From assembly GCA_945787615.1 (NCBI GenBank), contig CALZJI010000152.1:1-52018 (forward strand): a stretch of 52,018 nt of DNA, written 5' to 3'. This DNA comes from an uncultured Chromatiaceae bacterium (GTDB lineage: Bacteria > Pseudomonadota > Gammaproteobacteria > JAADHS01). Under the pieces are notes generated by a model. It searched no databases. It was given only the letters and a program-made list of their open reading frames with translations, and was not told where the DNA came from. Shown piece after piece: positions 28,699 through 37,896 of this stretch. The position numbers and the translations under genes are program-made. Within the stretch, counting starts at the first letter, position 1. Each line of letters opens with the position of its first letter.

Positions 28699-30216
28699 AT
28701 GAAACAATCCCTCCAGCTGCGGCTCGGGCAGCAGCTAACAATGACTCCCCAGTTGCAACAAGCGATTCGCTTGCTGCAGCTCTCAACATTGGATCTACAA
28801 GCCGAGGTACAAGAGATACTCGAGGCAAATCCGATGCTCGAGCTTACAGAAGGTGAAGAGGGTGAGGCCTCCACGCAAAGTGATGAGTGGGAAACGGGCG
28901 ACCGTTCGGAGTCTGTTGAAAATCAAGCGCTCCAGTCTGATACCACGCAATCATCCGAGCCCACACCCGAACCGGAAAGTCGCAATGACCGTGAGTCAGC
29001 CCTCTCTGAGATTCCTGATGACCTGCCCGTAGACAGTAATTGGGACGATATTTACGATGTTCCTACGACCTCGGCGAGTTATTCCGACCAGGATAATGCG
29101 CCGTACGAAGGGCAAAGTAGTAGTACCTCTGAGACATTGCAAGACCATTTAGTGTGGCAAATGCGGCTTAATCGATTTAGCGAAACCGACGAGTTGATTG
29201 CCGAGGCCATCATCGACGCCATAAGCGAAGACGGTTATTTGTCATCGAGCCTGGAAAGTCTTTGGGAAAGCCTTAAAGACGAACTGGATATCGAATTCGA
29301 CGAAGTGGAGGTCGTCTTGCATCGGATCCAATCGTTTGATCCAATCGGGGTTGGCGCCCGCGATCTGCGCGAATGCCTATTGCTTCAGTTGCAGCGATAC
29401 GTCAACGCCAGTCCCGCCATGGCAAGAGCCAAGAAATTGGTTTCGGAATATTTAGACGTGTTGGGAAATCGCGACTATACACAACTGATGCGCCGGCTAC
29501 AATTGAGTAAGGAAGAGCTCCAGGAAGTGATCGTATTGATACAGTCTCTTAATCCGCGGCCTGGAACTTTAGTGGCGTCGTCGCATGCCGAATATATTGT
29601 TCCCGACGTGATCGTTAAGAAAAATAAGGGCGTGTGGCGTGTTGAGTTGAATTCGGACGCGGTGCCTAGGTTGAGGATTAACTCAGGGTACGCGGGCTTG
29701 GTAAAGAGAGCCGATAATAGCGCCGACAATACTTTCTTAAAGAATAACTTACAGGAAGCTCGTTGGTTTATAAAAAGCTTACAAAGCCGCAATGAAACAT
29801 TGCTTAAAGTGGCGACATGTATCGTCGAGCGCCAGCAGGGCTTTCTCGAGCACGGTGAAGAAGCCATGAAGGCATTGGTTCTGCACGACGTCGCTGAAAC
29901 GGTTGATATGCACGAATCCACAATCTCGCGTGTAACAAATCAGAAATATATGCATACACCGAGAGGTATTTTTGAGCTTAAGTACTTTTTTTCCAGTCAC
30001 GTTTCTACGGCGAGTGGGGGGGCATGTTCTGCGACCGCAATACGCGCCCTTATCAAAAAACTTATTGCAGCCGAAAACGCGCAGAAGCCGCTGAGTGACA
30101 GTAAGATCGCCAACGTCTTGTCTGACCAAGGCATTAACGTGGCGCGGCGCACCGTGGCGAAATATCGGGAGGCGATGTCTATTCCACCGTCAAACGAACG
30201 TAAACGGTTAGCTTAG
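28699..30216 (+). CDS. rpoN: RNA polymerase sigma-54 factor
   Basis: 505 residues. Region I is the Gln/Leu-rich start [20 protein letters not shown]; region II (about 50-120) is acidic; region III has the core-binding domain, the HTH ([20 protein letters not shown]) and the RpoN box [12 protein letters not shown] near the C-terminus. It directs RNA polymerase to -24/-12 promoters that need an enhancer-binding activator. It heads the conserved rpoN-hpf-ptsN order. Confidence 0.97.
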   Translation: MKQSLQLRLGQQLTMTPQLQQAIRLLQLSTLDLQAEVQEILEANPMLELTEGEEGEASTQSDEWETGDRSESVENQALQSDTTQSSEPTPEPESRNDRESALSEIPDDLPVDSNWDDIYDVPTTSASYSDQDNAPYEGQSSSTSETLQDHLVWQMRLNRFSETDELIAEAIIDAISEDGYLSSSLESLWESLKDELDIEFDEVEVVLHRIQSFDPIGVGARDLRECLLLQLQRYVNASPAMARAKKLVSEYLDVLGNRDYTQLMRRLQLSKEELQEVIVLIQSLNPRPGTLVASSHAEYIVPDVIVKKNKGVWRVELNSDAVPRLRINSGYAGLVKRADNSADNTFLKNNLQEARWFIKSLQSRNETLLKVATCIVERQQGFLEHGEEAMKALVLHDVAETVDMHESTISRVTNQKYMHTPRGIFELKYFFSSHVSTASGGACSATAIRALIKKLIAAENAQKPLSDSKIANVLSDQGINVARRTVAKYREAMSIPPSNERKRLA

Positions 30217-30243
30217 TAGTAAAAACAACCGGAGGACAAATAC

Positions 30244-30558
30244 ATGCAGATACAGCTCACGGGACATCATGTTGATGTCACACCTTCTTTGCGCGATTAC
30301 GTCAACAATAAGTTTGAGAAACTTGAGCGACATTACGAGCATGTAAATGATGTACATGTTGTGCTGACGGTCGAAAAATTGACACAAAAAGCCGAAGCAA
30401 CGATTCAAATTAGTCGTGGAAACGTCTTCGCGGACGCGCAAGCTGAGGATATGTATGCCGCGATTGATGCATTGGTGGATAAGCTGGATCGCCAGATAAA
30501 GAAGCACAAGGAGAAAAACGCTGATTATCGTAGTAAGGTCGTACCACAACAAGTCTAA
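30244..30558 (+). CDS. hpf: ribosome hibernation promoting factor
   Basis: 104 residues, short HPF/YhbH type. It begins MQIQLTGHHVDVTPSLRDYV and has the basic C-terminal helix region DKLDRQIKKHKEK. It binds the 30S decoding centre in stationary phase and promotes 100S dimers. The ribosome-binding site GGAGG is 8 bases before the ATG. Confidence 0.95.
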   Translation: MQIQLTGHHVDVTPSLRDYVNNKFEKLERHYEHVNDVHVVLTVEKLTQKAEATIQISRGNVFADAQAEDMYAAIDALVDKLDRQIKKHKEKNADYRSKVVPQQV

Positions 30559-30564
30559 CTAAGG

Positions 30565-30605
30565 GCGGGTACGCTCGGCGCAGTTCTAGTGAGGAGCGTA
30601 CCCGC
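30565..30605 (+). promoter_or_regulatory. strong hairpin between hpf and ptsN
   Basis: GCGGGTACGCTC (30565-30576) and GAGCGTACCCGC (30594-30605) pair perfectly over 12 bases with a 17-base loop. The stem ends 12 bases before the ptsN ATG and no U-run follows. It may be an RNA processing or stability element, or mask the ptsN start region, rather than a terminator. Confidence 0.55.
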
Positions 30606-30617
30606 GAGACCATAAAA

Positions 30618-31106
30618 ATGAATATCGCAGATTTGCTATCTATACAACGAGTCGTTTGTGGTGCACAGGTCGCGAGTAAAAAGCGTGCGATAGAATTATT
30701 GAGTCAACTGCTTGCGAGTTCGAACGAGTCGCTTATTCAGGTGGAAGTTTTTGAGAGTTTGCTTTGCAGAGAGCGATTGGGTAGCACCGGACTAGGGCAC
30801 GGGGTCGCGATACCACACGGGCGTATGGCTGGCCTAACGGAGGCAGTGGCAGCCTTTGTGCAGCTTGGTGAGGGGGTCGATTATGATTCAATTGATCAAC
30901 AGCCTGTGGATTTGCTGTACGCATTATTAGTACCCCAAGAAGCGACCGACGCGCATTTACAAATTTTAGCTTCGTTGGCTGAGATATTTAAGGATCCGGA
31001 CCTTCGGGAGCGCTTAAGACAAGCTGAAACTGCGGAAGAGCTGCACGCTTTACTGACTCGTTCTTCTATCGAAGAGACGTCCCATGCGGAGTCTCCTCTT
31101 ATATAA
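30618..31106 (+). CDS. ptsN: nitrogen PTS enzyme IIA (PtsN)
   Basis: 162 residues, EIIA fructose/nitrogen family. The phosphorylated histidine is in GVAIPHGRM (H67). It is the output protein of the regulatory nitrogen PTS and in enterics controls potassium transport and other targets by direct binding. It lies just before hprK and upstream of HPr and EI in the same block. Confidence 0.94.
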   Translation: MNIADLLSIQRVVCGAQVASKKRAIELLSQLLASSNESLIQVEVFESLLCRERLGSTGLGHGVAIPHGRMAGLTEAVAAFVQLGEGVDYDSIDQQPVDLLYALLVPQEATDAHLQILASLAEIFKDPDLRERLRQAETAEELHALLTRSSIEETSHAESPLI

Positions 31107-31112
31107 ATATCC

Positions 31113-32075
31113 ATGCGAGAGCCGTTAACCGCCAAAGCGTTGTACGATTCGCTCCAGGAAAAGCTACAACTCAACTGGCGTTCGGGGGACATTGATGCGG
31201 ATCGCAATTTGCTTTTGGCGGCGCCGAGAGGAAAGGACGTTAGTTCCGGTTCTGTAACGCTGGTTGGTTATTTAAATTTTATTCGACCTCATCAGATTCA
31301 AGTTCTTGGGCAGCAGGAACTGACGTTCTTGGCCCAGCTAGGCAAGAACTCACGTCAGGATTCTCTCGACCAATTATTCGCAAACGGCCCGATATGCATC
31401 ATAGTCGGTGATGATCAAGTCGCACCGGAGGTTCTCGTATTCGAGGCAGACCGTAACAACACTCCACTGTTTACTTCGCGCTTAGGGGCCGACGAAGTGG
31501 TGGAATATTTGCGACATTATTTTTCCAGTCGCAGTGCGCAGCGCGCAACACTGCACGGTGTTTTTATGGAAGTAATGGGTATTGGTGTCTTGATGGCTGG
31601 GCCAACGGGAGTGGGAAAGAGCGAACTGGCGCTTGAATTGATCACACGTGGTCACCGGCTAATTGCAGATGATGCGCCCGAATTCTATCGAGCCTCGCCT
31701 GAGAATATAATGGGCAAGTGCCCGAAGCCGTTAAAGGATTTCCTGGAAGTTCGCGGGCTGGGTATTTTAGATATTAGGGCGATGTTTGGCGATAATGCGT
31801 TAAAGCACGAGGAAAGGTTACGCCTGATTGTGCAACTGAAGCGTTTTCCGGAGCGAGAGGTTGTTAATATGGATCGGCTGAAAGCCAATATGCAGATTCG
31901 CCAAATACTGGGAACCGAAATCCCGGAGATAACGTTACCGGTTATCATGGGGAGCAATTTGGCAGTGCTGGTTGAAGGCGCTGTACGTAATCATTTGTTA
32001 TTCATGAAGGGGTATAGCGCGACCGAAAAATTTATTACCCAGCAACGACGTTTTATGGCGCAAGATGATAAATGA
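31113..32075 (+). CDS. hprK: HPr kinase/phosphorylase
   Basis: 320 residues. Walker A is GPTGVGKS, followed by GHRLIADDA and the HprK signature EVRGLGILDIRAMFG. It phosphorylates, and reverses phosphorylation of, Ser46 of HPr. In proteobacteria it usually appears with ptsN, rapZ and a mannose-type EIIA, as here. The start is 6 bases after ptsN; it overlaps rapZ by 4 bases. Confidence 0.95.
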   Translation: MREPLTAKALYDSLQEKLQLNWRSGDIDADRNLLLAAPRGKDVSSGSVTLVGYLNFIRPHQIQVLGQQELTFLAQLGKNSRQDSLDQLFANGPICIIVGDDQVAPEVLVFEADRNNTPLFTSRLGADEVVEYLRHYFSSRSAQRATLHGVFMEVMGIGVLMAGPTGVGKSELALELITRGHRLIADDAPEFYRASPENIMGKCPKPLKDFLEVRGLGILDIRAMFGDNALKHEERLRLIVQLKRFPEREVVNMDRLKANMQIRQILGTEIPEITLPVIMGSNLAVLVEGAVRNHLLFMKGYSATEKFITQQRRFMAQDDK

Positions 32076-32929
32076 AACTGATTATTGTTAGCGGAACGTC
32101 CGGTGCCGGTAAGAGTATCGCTCTACAGGCGTTAGAGGATCTAGGTTTTTATTGTATCGATAATTTACCGATTGGGATGTTGCCCGTATTCGCAACGCAG
32201 ATTGTGAGCCCATCCCAACGAGGCTATGACGACGCCGCCGTGGGGATTGATGCGCGCAATCTAAAGGGCGACTTTAGTCAATTTCAAAATATGTTGGACG
32301 GAATCCGCCGTGCGGGATTGGCCTGCGAGATCTTTTTTTTGGATGCGGATACCTCAACCTTATTGAAACGGTACAGTGAAACGCGACGTCGCCATCCGTT
32401 GACAAACTCGAATGTGCCGCTTTATGAAGCGATCAAGGCGGAAAGAGGGTTATTAAAGCCGATGGCTGAGTGCGCAGACTGGCATATTGATACAAGCCGT
32501 ACGACGATTCACCAGCTGCGCGAGATTATACGAGAGCGGGTTAAAGACAAAATATCTCAATCACTGTCACTATTGTTCCTGTCCTTTGGTTACAAGCACG
32601 GATTGCCTAGCGATGCGGATTTCGTCTTCGATCTAAGGTGCTTACCTAATCCCCACTGGGACCCGTTTCTGCGTCCAAAAACTGGACGAGACGATGAAGT
32701 TGTTGAGTTTTTACAGTCGCAATCGTCGGTCGAGAAAATGTTGGGTGGTATTGTCGGCTTTCTGAATGACTGGGTGCCATATTTTGAAGCCGAAAATCGC
32801 AGTTACTTAACGGTCGCTGTTGGATGTACGGGGGGGCAGCATCGTTCTGTATACATGGTGGAGGCGTTGGCGGCGCGGTTGAGGCCAACGTATCCTAACG
32901 TGTTGGTTCGCCATAGGGAACTGTCGTGA
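32072..32929 (+). CDS. rapZ: RNase adapter protein RapZ
   Basis: 285 residues. Walker A is SGTSGAGKSIAL, followed by ALEDLGFYCIDNLP and the C-terminal GCTGGQHRSVYMVE. In E. coli RapZ binds glucosamine 6-phosphate and directs RNase E to GlmZ small RNA. It is coupled by 4-base overlaps to hprK and to the EIIA gene that follows. Confidence 0.95.
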   Translation: MKLIIVSGTSGAGKSIALQALEDLGFYCIDNLPIGMLPVFATQIVSPSQRGYDDAAVGIDARNLKGDFSQFQNMLDGIRRAGLACEIFFLDADTSTLLKRYSETRRRHPLTNSNVPLYEAIKAERGLLKPMAECADWHIDTSRTTIHQLREIIRERVKDKISQSLSLLFLSFGYKHGLPSDADFVFDLRCLPNPHWDPFLRPKTGRDDEVVEFLQSQSSVEKMLGGIVGFLNDWVPYFEAENRSYLTVAVGCTGGQHRSVYMVEALAARLRPTYPNVLVRHRELS

Positions 32930-33327
32930 GTATCGGCGTTGTATTGGTGACGCATGATGATGTTGGTTCTGTATTATTGAATACAGCCACGGCAATGCTG
33001 GGCATGTGTCCGTTAAACGTCGAACTATTGTCTGTGCGTCGCGGGGATGATCCTCAGCAGCTCATTGGCAAAGCGCAGCAAATTGTAGAAGAACTGGATC
33101 AAGGGGCGGGCGTATTGGTTTTAACGGATATGTATGGTTCGACACCTAGCAATGTCGCCAGCGCGTTATTAGCTACAGATAGCGTTCGCATCATTGCGGG
33201 CCTTAACTTACCGATGTTAATTCGCATCCTCAATTATCCCCGTTTGACTCTAGACGAACTGGTGTACAAGGCAGTGCAAGGAGGCCGCGAAGGTGTGATG
33301 ACATGGACCTTCGGGGCTAATACCTAG
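32926..33327 (+). CDS. mannose-family PTS EIIA protein
   Basis: 133 residues, EIIA-man domain only. The phospho-histidine is H10 in LVTHDDVG, and DMYGSTPSNVA is the second conserved loop. No EIIB, EIIC or EIID gene is nearby, so it is probably a regulatory phospho-acceptor, not part of a sugar transporter. It starts with GTG at 32926, overlapping rapZ by 4 bases. Confidence 0.9.
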   Translation: MSIGVVLVTHDDVGSVLLNTATAMLGMCPLNVELLSVRRGDDPQQLIGKAQQIVEELDQGAGVLVLTDMYGSTPSNVASALLATDSVRIIAGLNLPMLIRILNYPRLTLDELVYKAVQGGREGVMTWTFGANT

Positions 33328-33339
33328 ATCTAGCGCGTT

Positions 33340-33609
33340 ATGATTTGCAGGGAAATAACGATTATTAACAAATTGGGTTTGCACGCTCGCGCCGCGGCAA
33401 AATTTGTTACTATGGCTTCTGTTTTTGAGTGCGACGTACGTCTGGTGAAGGGCGAACGCGAAGTAAACGGGAAAAGCATCATGGGTGTGATGATGTTAGC
33501 GGCAGGGCGTGGTAGCCAGCTTGAGATTGTTGCCGACGGTAAGGATGAACAGCAAGCAGTATGCATGCTAACGGAACTTGTGGAAAAGCGCTTTGGTGAG
33601 ACAGAGTAA
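33340..33609 (+). CDS. ptsH: phosphocarrier protein HPr
   Basis: 89 residues. H15 in LGLHARAAAKF is phosphorylated by enzyme I; S46 in VNGKSIMGVMML is the HprK site. Having both sites next to hprK fits a regulated nitrogen-type phosphorelay. It may also be called ptsO/NPr. Start ATG at 33340, 12 bases after the EIIA stop. Confidence 0.94.
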   Translation: MICREITIINKLGLHARAAAKFVTMASVFECDVRLVKGEREVNGKSIMGVMMLAAGRGSQLEIVADGKDEQQAVCMLTELVEKRFGETE

Positions 33610-34138
33610 CCACAGCTCTGGCGCGCAATCTCAACGTTGATGGCAGGTCGTAAGATCGGAGCGGGCTTTACCACGCCATCAACTTCTTTACAAATCTCTG
33701 GGGAGAAGAAGGACGAGGATCCGCCAGGAAGGTCGGGATTAGGCGGAACACAGGATCTAGGCCGAATTTCTCCACGGTACGGGCGGATATACTGTAACCG
33801 TTTGTTTTAAAATAGATTTTCTCCTAACAAGGGGCCGAGGTCCGAACTAGAATGCACGGCGTATATCCGCGCGAACAAAAATCCGCCGGGAGCGGATTTT
33901 CGCGCAAGCCCCGGAGGGGTTAGGCGCAGGGATGCGTCGAAGAATATTTTTCGTGGAAATACCGCGTTCCCCCTTGTGGGGCGGGGGAAGGCAAGCTAGG
34001 GCGACCGGATCCGGTTTGAAATGTGGGCAATCCATGACGGGCACTAGGACAGGAAGTAAACACGAAAGGTGGTTGCCAGGGAGGGTGTAGGTGACTGAAT
34101 ACGATCTTTTGACGGTGAACTAAGGTCTCTTTTTAGCC
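33610..34138. other. structured ptsH-ptsI spacer
   Basis: 529 bases with no supportable gene where most relatives have little space. It holds several inverted repeats: GTTGATGGC (33636) with GCCATCAAC (33674); a hairpin at 33869-33905 in which GCGCGA...AAATCCGC faces GCGGATTTTCGCGC; and TTCCCCC (33967) with GGGGGAA (33983). A 52-codon frame at 33931 has an unprotein-like composition. It may be a decayed insertion or hold a ptsI promoter. Confidence 0.45.
33869..33905. repeat. hairpin in ptsH-ptsI spacer
   Basis: The two arms GCGCGA + AAATCCGC and GCGGATTT + TCGCGC pair around the loop CGGGA, with a small bulge (ACAA) on the left arm. The stem is long and GC-rich at its ends. No clear U-run follows on either strand, so a terminator role is only possible. 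Confidence 0.5.
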
Positions 34139-35881
34139 ATGACGTTAGCGCTCTACGGACTGGGAGTATCGAGAGGGATTGCCATCGGCCAAGCTTACGT
34201 GTTGGCGCACGATGAACTAAGGATAACCGAATACAAAATCGCGGCCGATCAGGTAGACAAGGAAATCGCGCGATTTGAAGATGCCCTCGATACGGCACTC
34301 CAACAACTGCAACAGGTTCGCTACCAGATTCCAACTAACACCCCCGTTGATATTCAGTCATTCATTGATACGCATCTTTTGATGCTGAAAGATGCCGCAC
34401 TTGCTCAAGTACCCATAGATACAATAACAATGCGACGCTGTAACGCAGAATGGGCACTACAGCTGCAACGTGATGCACTGGTTAACGTCTTTGAGGCGAT
34501 GGATGATGCCTACTTGCGTACTCGCCGGGATGACGTGGATTTCGTTGTTAGCCGGGTGCAACGAATTTTGCTAAACAGATCCGAGCATCCGTCAGAACTT
34601 CTGGGCAATCCATTGCGCGATGCTATCGTGTTGGCCGATGATTTGTCGCCGGCGGACGTGGTGTTAATGCAACATCAGGGTATAGCGGCATTTATTACGG
34701 AGTTTGGTGGCACGACTTCCCATACCGCAATACTTGCTCGTAGTCTGGGTATTCCGGCGCTAGTGGGTGTGCACAACGCAAGACGTTACCTCAAAGATGG
34801 CGAGTTGTTGATTGTTGATGGTCGCCGGGGGGTGTTATTAGCAAGCCCCGACGACGCTATCGTGGAGTTTTTCATTAGCCGCCGACAGCAAGAGAGCGCG
34901 ACGGCCGCGGAACTGAATAAGCTAAAAGGGCGGCCTGCGATAACTCACGATGGCAAGAAAGTTAACTTGTTGGCTAACGTGGAACTGCACGAGGATCTCG
35001 TGGCTATCGAACGGGTTGCCGCTGAAGGTATCGGGCTTTACCGAACCGAAATGCTATTTATGAATCGTCCTGATCTGCCCAGCGAAGAAGAGCAGCTCGA
35101 GACCTACTTGAACGTGTTAAATGCTGTCAGTGGCGCGCCTGTCACGATCAGGTCTCTGGATATTGGTGGAGATAAAAACGTTACGTGGCCGCAGCAAAGT
35201 TGCAGCATTGTATCGAATCCAGCACTTAGCCTTCGGGGCATACGTCTATGTCTAAAGGAGACGGCGGTCTTTCGCGTCCAGCTACGTGCCATATTGCGGG
35301 CCTCGGCTTACGGCGAAGTACGATTGATGCTGCCCATGTTGAGCAATTTGGGAGAGTTAACGCAAGTAAGGCGGCTTATCGACACGGTAAAAAAGGAACT
35401 AACCGCTCAAGGCCTCAAATTCAATTCCAAACTCCCCGTGGGCGGTATGATCGAAGTGCCCGCCGCGGCCCTAAGCGCGGAAATGTTTGCAAAATACCTG
35501 GATTTTTTATCCATTGGAACGAACGATCTAATTCAGTATACGGTCGCAGCAGATCGTATTGATGATGCGGTGAGCTATTTGTATGACCCGTTACACCCAG
35601 GTGTTCTGCGCCTCATCAAAATGACGATTGACGCAGGAAACACTGTGGGGATTCCCGTCGCTATGTGTGGTGAAATGGCGGGGGATATTCGGTACACGCG
35701 TTTATTACTGGGACTGGGTCTGCGTGAATTTAGTATGCATCCAGCGTTTTTGCTCGAGGTAAAACGGCGGGTAAACAATAGTGACTTTGATCACCTTAAA
35801 AAGCAGGTGGGCGAGATATTGCCGGTTGCTGAACCGGCCGTGATTGTCGAATTGGTCGACACCTTGAACGACGACCTCTAA
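34139..35881 (+). CDS. ptsI: PTS enzyme I
   Basis: 580 residues without an N-terminal GAF domain, so of PtsI rather than PtsP type. H195 in GGTTSHTAILARSLGIPALVG is phosphorylated by phosphoenolpyruvate; the PEP-binding barrel has GIGLYRTEMLFM, SIGTNDLIQYT and VAMCGEMAGD. It phosphorylates HPr. With no PTS permease in the window, the chain likely ends at PtsN and the EIIA-man protein. Confidence 0.95.
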   Translation: MTLALYGLGVSRGIAIGQAYVLAHDELRITEYKIAADQVDKEIARFEDALDTALQQLQQVRYQIPTNTPVDIQSFIDTHLLMLKDAALAQVPIDTITMRRCNAEWALQLQRDALVNVFEAMDDAYLRTRRDDVDFVVSRVQRILLNRSEHPSELLGNPLRDAIVLADDLSPADVVLMQHQGIAAFITEFGGTTSHTAILARSLGIPALVGVHNARRYLKDGELLIVDGRRGVLLASPDDAIVEFFISRRQQESATAAELNKLKGRPAITHDGKKVNLLANVELHEDLVAIERVAAEGIGLYRTEMLFMNRPDLPSEEEQLETYLNVLNAVSGAPVTIRSLDIGGDKNVTWPQQSCSIVSNPALSLRGIRLCLKETAVFRVQLRAILRASAYGEVRLMLPMLSNLGELTQVRRLIDTVKKELTAQGLKFNSKLPVGGMIEVPAAALSAEMFAKYLDFLSIGTNDLIQYTVAADRIDDAVSYLYDPLHPGVLRLIKMTIDAGNTVGIPVAMCGEMAGDIRYTRLLLGLGLREFSMHPAFLLEVKRRVNNSDFDHLKKQVGEILPVAEPAVIVELVDTLNDDL

Positions 35882-35909
35882 CCGGCATTTTTCGCGAGGC
35901 CGCGAATAA

Positions 35910-36068
35910 TATGCCGCGGAAATACATAATTGTCCAAAGATTGCGCCGGATTTTAGCTCAGATTCAAGGCGCGGCAAGGGGCGCATAATCGCTTTATGTA
36001 ACCCTTGCAACACAGAAGCTGTGCCAAAAGACAAGCAAGATTGGATGATTATTTGTTTCCGCGGCCCT
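35910..36068. repeat. palindromic element family 1, copy C
   Basis: About 159 bp, closely matching copies B and D. The left end is eroded (GCCGCGG kept, the first bases changed); the right end CCGCGGCCCT is intact and runs straight into a family 3 element. Just before it, 35889-35902 (TTTTTCGCGAGGCC) resembles the right end of family 2 and may be a remnant. It lies 28 bases after the ptsI stop. Confidence 0.9.
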
Positions 36069-36069
36069 T

Positions 36070-36328
36070 AGGACTCGCGTCAAAATTAATTCACATTTTG
36101 GACGTCGATCCATCTCGCCTGGCTGCGTTGCCTACATGGACGTAGGTAAGGGGCGAGAGCACGCCTACAGGGACGACGCACATGGATGTGCTAGTGTCAT
36201 GAGAGGGCAGGAGCCCGAAGTGACCGTAGGTGGTAGGGCAACGCAGGACGCAGTTGCCGAGGACGCGGTAGCTTTGCCAGGCGAGCGCCTCAACGCCCAA
36301 AATGTAAATTAATTATGACGCCAGCCCT
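36070..36328. repeat. palindromic element family 3, copy 1
   Basis: 259 bp with ~50-base inverted ends: left AGGACTCGCGTCAAAATTAA, right TTAATTATGACGCCAGCCCT (the reverse complement with few changes). The interior includes GAGGGCAGGAGCCCGAAGTG and CACATGGATGTG. The second copy at 50419-50824 shares nearly all of it. Reading frames inside are not real genes. The element fills the ptsI-mgtE gap together with copy C. Confidence 0.88.
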
Positions 36329-36369
36329 TAGGTCTCCGGTTGGTTGTTCCGTCCTGATATAGTCCAAAG

Positions 36370-37728
36370 ATGTCTGAACAAACAGAAGTCGAAAACAGTC
36401 AAGAGCGGCTTAAAACGTTTAAGCGGGCGCTGGAGCGTCGTGCCTATTCGGAAGCTCGTTCAATCATCAACGGGCTGCATCCGGCGGAAATAGCGTTGTT
36501 ACTGGAGTCGCTGCCACCGGATGAACGCGAGCCCGCATGGGACTTGGTGGACCCTGATCATGGCGGGGACGTACTCCTTCATGTTAATGAGGATTTGCGA
36601 GCGGGATTTATTAGGGATATGGCGCATACCGAGCTGGTCGCAGCCACGGAGGGGCTAGAAACCGACGATCTCGCGGATATTATCCAAGATCTCCCGGGGC
36701 AAGTGATCCAAGACCTGTTGAAGTCGATGGATCACCAGGACCGGATACGCCTTGAGGCCGTTCTCTCCTATCCAGAGGACACGGCCGGTGGTTTGATGAA
36801 CACCGACACCATCACGGTTCGACCCGATGCAACGTTGGACGTGGTGCTTCGGTATTTGCGATCACGAGGCGAAGTTCCGGACATGACCGACAGTCTGATC
36901 GTGGTAGATCGGGACGATACTTTTTTAGGTATTTTGCTAATCACCGACCTATTAATCAAATCACCATTGGCGACGGTCGCTGATGTGATGACACGGGAAG
37001 TGGAAGCGATCTCCGCGCTGACTCCTGCTCACGAGGTTGCGACGATATTCGAACATCGCGATCTTATTTCGGCGCCGGTTGTTGACATAGCGGGCAAGCT
37101 CGTCGGCCGTATTACGATCGATGATGTGGTCGACGTCATTCGCGATGAGGCGGACCATTCGCTATTGAGTATGGCGGGACTAAGCGAAGAAGAGGACATG
37201 TTTGCGCCTGTCGTTGTGAGCGCGCGTCGCCGTGGTATCTGGCTGGGTCTAAATTTAGTGACGGTGCTGATTGCGTCATGGGTCATCGGCCTGTTTGAGG
37301 CGACCATTGAGAAAGTAGTGGCGCTTGCTGTGTTAATGCCTATTGTTGCCAGCATGGGCGGAATAGCCGGAAGCCAGACCTTGACTATCGTAATACGGGG
37401 CATGGCACTAGGCCAGATCGGGAACACCAACGCGCCATGGTTGATGGGTAAAGAATTAGCAGTCGGGGCGCTAAACGGAGTCTTGTGGGCCCTCGTAATT
37501 GCGTTGATTACCATGTTCTGGTTCGACGATTTTCAGATCGGCGTAATTATCGCGTCGGCTATCGTGATTAACCTTGTAGTGGGGGCGCTAGCAGGGGTTA
37601 CGATTCCGTTCGCTATGCGTAAATTTGGCGCGGATCCCGCTTTAGGCGGGTCGGTACTATTGACCGCAGTGACGGATGCGGTAGGCTTTTTTTGCTTCTT
37701 AGGGCTCGCAACCGTGTTTTTGCTCTAA
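36370..37728 (+). CDS. mgtE: magnesium transporter MgtE
   Basis: 452 residues: an MgtE N-terminal domain (about 1-130), two CBS domains (about 135-255) and five membrane helices (about 280-452). PEDTAGGLMNTD and the pore region GGIAGSQTLTIVIRG are family motifs. It is a magnesium-gated channel. It closes the rpoN-PTS block, as in other gammaproteobacteria, though here after about 290 bases of repeat. Confidence 0.95.
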   Translation: MSEQTEVENSQERLKTFKRALERRAYSEARSIINGLHPAEIALLLESLPPDEREPAWDLVDPDHGGDVLLHVNEDLRAGFIRDMAHTELVAATEGLETDDLADIIQDLPGQVIQDLLKSMDHQDRIRLEAVLSYPEDTAGGLMNTDTITVRPDATLDVVLRYLRSRGEVPDMTDSLIVVDRDDTFLGILLITDLLIKSPLATVADVMTREVEAISALTPAHEVATIFEHRDLISAPVVDIAGKLVGRITIDDVVDVIRDEADHSLLSMAGLSEEEDMFAPVVVSARRRGIWLGLNLVTVLIASWVIGLFEATIEKVVALAVLMPIVASMGGIAGSQTLTIVIRGMALGQIGNTNAPWLMGKELAVGALNGVLWALVIALITMFWFDDFQIGVIIASAIVINLVVGALAGVTIPFAMRKFGADPALGGSVLLTAVTDAVGFFCFLGLATVFLL

Positions 37729-37896
37729 GTTAGCCCGTGTTTCGCAATTCGAAGTGGGAAGATCGCGTCGGGAATTGGTTTCTCACGCTATTTTTGGAAG
37801 GAGCGGGATCGCTACGCTGTCTCCGACTGACAAAAATCGCGTGAGGAATAAAAGACCAAGCGAGGGCGCGGGGCGAATTCCGAAAGACGGGTTAGC
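37729..37896. repeat. long palindrome after mgtE (family 4)
   Basis: About 168 bp with inverted ends: GTTAGCCCGTGTTTCG at the left faces CGAAAGACGGGTTAGC at the right, and inside TTTCTCACGCTATTTTTG (37781 on) faces CAAAAATCGCGTGAGGAA. It starts directly after the mgtE stop and lies between converging genes (mgtE and hyuA), so it may act as a bidirectional terminator. The ends do not share the AGGGC signature of families 1-3. Only one copy is seen. Confidence 0.75.

Noticed and set aside
33931-34092. 52-codon frame in the ptsH-ptsI spacer
   Set aside because: A GGAGG lies too far upstream and the sequence is Gly/Arg-rich without protein character.
36091-36300. Similar predicted proteins inside both family 3 elements (also 50448-50803)
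   Set aside because: They look conserved only because the repeat is; frames run in different orientations and across the internal duplication with no start site.
37699-37709. TTAGGGCTCGC inside the end of mgtE, matching the repeat terminus
   Set aside because: It encodes FLGLA in the normal MgtE C-terminus, so it is most likely a coincidence rather than an inserted end.
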